Assembly: GCF_001949145.1 (NCBI RefSeq)
Contig: NW_019091362.1
Span: forward strand, 744,997 to 776,933
Reading direction: 5' to 3'
Length of the DNA stretch: 31,937 nt
Origin: Acanthaster planci
Lineage: Eukaryota > Echinodermata > Asteroidea > Valvatida > Acanthasteridae
Numbering within the stretch: the first letter of the stretch is position 1; each line of letters begins with the position of its first letter. Shown here one piece after another: positions 29,221 through 31,937 of the stretch. A program made the position numbers and the translations under genes. The notes beneath the pieces were generated by a model that did not search any database, was not told the DNA's origin, and was given only the letters and a program-made list of their open reading frames with translations.

Positions 29221-29543
29221 TAACCACTACCTTCCCGGTGGATTTCTCTTGAGCGGGATGAGATGACGAGATCTTTTCAAGATTTTCCGTTTTCAAAATT
29301 CTTCAAAAATTCATGTGTTCATTTACTTGATGTTTACACCCACATGAACGACTGTCTGGTGGCTGCTCTAATCTGACAGGTAACCTTCATTGATGCCGGA
29401 GTATTCAGACCAGGCCTGCAGCCCTGTAAAAGAGAGCCTAGAATTGTGAGGTGTTGCATGATTTTCTTTGTTCCGGTGAATGCCAGTAGCATCTTTTCAT
29501 ACACAGCTGGATTAGCGAGCAGCAGCGCTGTGTCGCTCATCAA
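29221..29543 (+). repeat. dispersed element family R320, copy 3
   Basis: Close match to 6736-7050 in the same orientation, and inverse to 12501-12765. It separates the INTS10 3' end from the displaced N-terminal-type exons. The A-rich run that follows (29545-29645, 'aaaagactgaaaagac') is low complexity. The minus strand is open for 69 codons (29334-29543, containing LLANPAVYEKMLLAFTGT) with no family recognised. Confidence 0.65.
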
Positions 29544-29749
29544 GTACTGAAAAAAGATGGGAAAAAACCAAAAGGACTAAAAGACTGAAAAGACATACAC
29601 CAAAAGACTAAAACCTTTAAAAGGACTTTAAAAAAAACCCAAAATGGACCTTATGAGTTGACATGCAGACATCAATCTGTAAAAACAAGAGAAGTTAAGA
29701 ACAGTGTATTCATTTTGAGTGGGTAACTCCAAGAATTATTCTCATGTTT

Positions 29750-29960
29750 CTAACTTACTTGACTTCCTCAATCATACTACAGTGAATGTGTAGATAGAGA
29801 GTCCTGAAGTGTGATGTCATTTGAGCCAGGAAATGTAGAACAAACAAATGGAGTATGCATATGTATTGGTTCACACACTGGTTCTCGCATTGATGCCTTT
29901 TACACACTTAATTGTACCTGCAACATTCTTTTCGGTACTCCATAGAGGTTGTGCATGGCA
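29750..29960. repeat. diverged repeat, partner at about 23670-23830
   Basis: Shares 'gtagaccaaataaatggagt / gtagaacaaacaaatggagt', 'ttggttca(t/c)(g/a)ca(c)', 'ggttct', 'ttgcctttaaaa / atgccttttaca' and a '(t)cggcactctata / tcggtactccata' word with the INTS10 intron. Old and non-coding. Confidence 0.4.
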
Positions 29961-29993
29961 GCCTTTTTCCTGATAAGAGCTTTTGTTTCGCAG

Positions 29994-30097
29994 GGATACG
30001 CAAGTAGACCTGTGCTCTCCCTGCGTAACAAAAGCAGTTACCGGAAAGATGGCTGCTATGCACCAACTCTATACAGACTATGTTTTCCTACCTGAAG
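29994..30097 (+). CDS. possible INTS10 N-terminal-half exon (displaced)
   Basis: A good acceptor (gcttttgtttcgcAG) is followed by 34 codons: QVDLCSPCVTKAVTGK, then MAAMHQLYTDYV and FLPE, with donor G|GTTTCT, ending in phase 1. Weak resemblance to the VRLPANLLYKYLNKAAEFYINYV part of human INTS10 (V-x-L, then K, AA and YxxYV spacing). Its phase fits the next exon at 30961, giving a Gly at the junction. If correct it belongs before the 30961 exon in the same transcript. The protein match alone would not carry the call; the frame also stays open past the donor. Confidence 0.4.
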
Positions 30098-30375
30098 GTT
30101 TCTTCAACTGTGAAATAAAAAATAATTACTTAATTGACGTATATCAATTAGAAAAGTACGTACAGCCAGCAATGCTGATTATTTTGAAGAAAGCTAATAA
30201 TAAGATATGTTTTAGAATACAGGGGTGAATTGTTTTACTATTTCGTAATTGAAATAAATGATGATGTAACTGTCGAATTTGAAGCATTGCTATTTTTTTA
30301 TCTTGTTGGTTTGGAGATATTGGTTCTGTTTGCCTTCTAATAAAGGGAGTCAGAAACTGACTTGGAGCATTTTTA

Positions 30376-30502
30376 AAACGAGTGGATGCAGCTTCGATTT
30401 TGGTTTCACTGATCCAGTCAGATCTTGAGCCTGTGGTTTCAAACACGGCTTCAAAATGGCTGGAACCAGCAAAACCAATGTCTAAGCCGAATCCACTCGT
30501 TC
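30376..30502. mobile_element. short MITE with ACGAGTGGAT ends
   Basis: The left end 'acgagtggatgcagcttcga' pairs with the reverse complement of the right end, 'acgagtggattcggcttaga', and 'ttggttt' pairs next to it. About 127 bp, lying between the two displaced INTS10-like exons. No clear target duplication. Confidence 0.55.
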
Positions 30503-30960
30503 GAAATCGTTCTTAGTCATGGATCATTTCTGTAAAACCAAGCATTTGAAGGAATATTATTTACACCCACATACTGATGATGTTTGTCGAGTCTGCTGAA
30601 AAATGTTTGCGAAAAATGACTGTTAGACCACAACCAGGGGTATGGTAATGACAAAAAAAGAGAAGAAAGGAGGAAAAGGGTAAACATGGCCAATCTGGGT
30701 GAAAATGCCTTGGAACTAACCCCCAACCAACGTTGATGGATTATCTGTTTGCTGATAATTAATACCGTACTTTGCTTGTCTTCAGCTTGTGAATTTCTTT
30801 CCATCATTTATGCAAGAAAGCAAGTAAACTAGTACTGCCTGTCCAAGCATTGGATCCAAGCTGTGGAGTTCTACACAGTCTATGCCACTCATCAGACTGG
30901 AACATAACCGATCTAGAGGGGGTCGTTAAAGGGTCCACTGCACCCTTGCTTTCCCTCCAG

Positions 30961-31084
30961 GTAGACAAGGGGCAGAGCTTTGGGTTTGGGGAATGACCCA
31001 TCCTTGGGAGAGACTCCATCAGCTGCTGGTCATGATCCTTGACAAGTATGGATGGGACGCAAAGTTTGTGCTGAATGAAGGCAG
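30961..31084 (+). CDS. INTS10 N-terminal-half exon, lying downstream of the INTS10 stop
   Basis: A polypyrimidine acceptor (cttgctttccctccAG) and donor AG|GTTAGT bound 124 nt, entering in phase 1 and leaving in phase 2. The frame reads RQGAELWVWGM, then THPWERLHQLLVMILDKYG and WDAKFVLNEGR. It matches the human INTS10 segment around residues 250-280: DPWERLFKILNVVG, an aromatic EW/GW pair, and MDKGRR. In a normal gene this exon precedes the one at 23405. It is on the same strand and intact. Either this is a second INTS10 copy, the gene is rearranged, or the assembly is misjoined. Confidence 0.7.
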
Positions 31085-31937
31085 GTTAGTGGGGAAAGTG
31101 GTGATTGCTACTGAAAATGAAAGCATCTTAAAGTGAAAATCTGAGAAATTCTTGAGGAAAACAGCCTCTACGAGGGCACACTTTTCCAGGCTACTGATTT
31201 GCTTCTTACATTTTGCCCTACAATGTATTGTTCACAGTAACATAATGTAACCAGAGCGAGAATTATGATTAATTGGTTGGTCATTCCTGATGCTATGGTG
31301 ATGCAATCTGCAACTGCATACCCATGCCACACCCACCAGACTACATCCCAGTGCAAACCAAATCAACTGATAAGCTGGTGCAGTGAGAAGAGGCTAAGGA
31401 AGGAATGACAATGATCATTCCCTACCAGAGCCTTTTATACAATAGTCTAGTTTTCAGTGCATGCACCTGAATACAAGAATGCAATACGTGCCAAGAAGGA
31501 ACTGTACCTCATTCATAATGAATAAAAAAAACGTTTCAGGTCTCCCATCCTGAATACATGTAACCCTGATCATGGAACAATAAAACCCTCAGGGTACCCA
31601 ACCTATGCTATCCAGATTAGCCAACAACCCATTCATTCCAAACCATCTAAATCAATCTGTTCCACTAAGATTTACTGACTGTCTCCTGTTCAGCATTCTA
31701 CCAAGTGAGACTACTACATTTACCGTAGCTTAGTTTGTCTTATTTATTTTCATGGTATTTTCAATACTCGGATTTGATGCTTTGGAGTTCCATGCTGTTT
31801 GACTTTAAACCTCTTTTGGTGTAGTAATGTATTGGTGAGAATCCCAAAGTGTGTGGACCAGCATACTGGTGCTGCATAGAGAAAGGGCTTTGGTGTACGA
31901 TAACACCATCCAACTCTAATGCAGGTAGCAATGCAAA
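31085..31937. other. non-coding interval, nothing recognised
   Basis: No further INTS10 exon was recognised, although the next one (following residue about 280) would be expected here or beyond the window. Open frames such as 31168-31356 minus have no motif. Confidence 0.4.

Noticed and set aside
29983-30228. An 81-codon frame as a complete small gene
   Set aside because: The 5' part fits better as an exon bounded by splice sites (29994-30097); the 3' part is AT-rich with no motif.

Overview
This is a eukaryotic, intron-bearing, AT-rich window with many mobile elements. The gene content (invertebrate-type C-type lectins, INTS10) and the frequent ACATGTAC and ACCGGT-type words suggest a marine invertebrate deuterostome such as an echinoderm, amphioxus or acorn worm. 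That assignment is inference from style, and no species call is made. There is one assembly gap, a run of N at 13811-13996.

Layout. The left two thirds (about 350-20790) hold three tandem, same-strand copies of a lectin repeat unit. Each copy carries one intronless C-type-lectin-domain gene, at 1402-1938, 15180-15716 and 18759-19283, with a shared proximal promoter and shared non-coding flanks. Units 1 and 2 are separated by about 8 kb of repeats: a small MITE, a three-copy dispersed element, a dead LINE reverse transcriptase split by a 2.37 kb DNA transposon (with target-site duplication), and a diverged tandem repeat of about 185 bp running into the gap. Unit 2 contains a hAT-like element whose interior is an inverted minisatellite. 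Right of unit 3 lies a second hAT-like element (21409-22425, 8-bp target-site duplication) carrying a 66-bp minisatellite.

The right third holds eight well-phased exons (23405-28788) for the C-terminal half of INTS10, a nuclear Integrator complex subunit. Its introns contain further MITEs and a marine-type dispersed repeat. The N-terminal half is not found upstream. Instead, an exon matching the middle of INTS10's N-terminal half, with a plausible phase-compatible partner, lies downstream of the INTS10 stop codon on the same strand (29994-30097 and 30961-31084). INTS10 therefore appears permuted, either by a real rearrangement or tandem copy, or by a misassembly. This is the most unusual point in the window.

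The lectins would be secreted or membrane-anchored proteins, and all three have altered calcium/sugar-binding residues. INTS10 is an unrelated housekeeping neighbour. No RNA genes, CRISPR arrays or prokaryotic features were seen.
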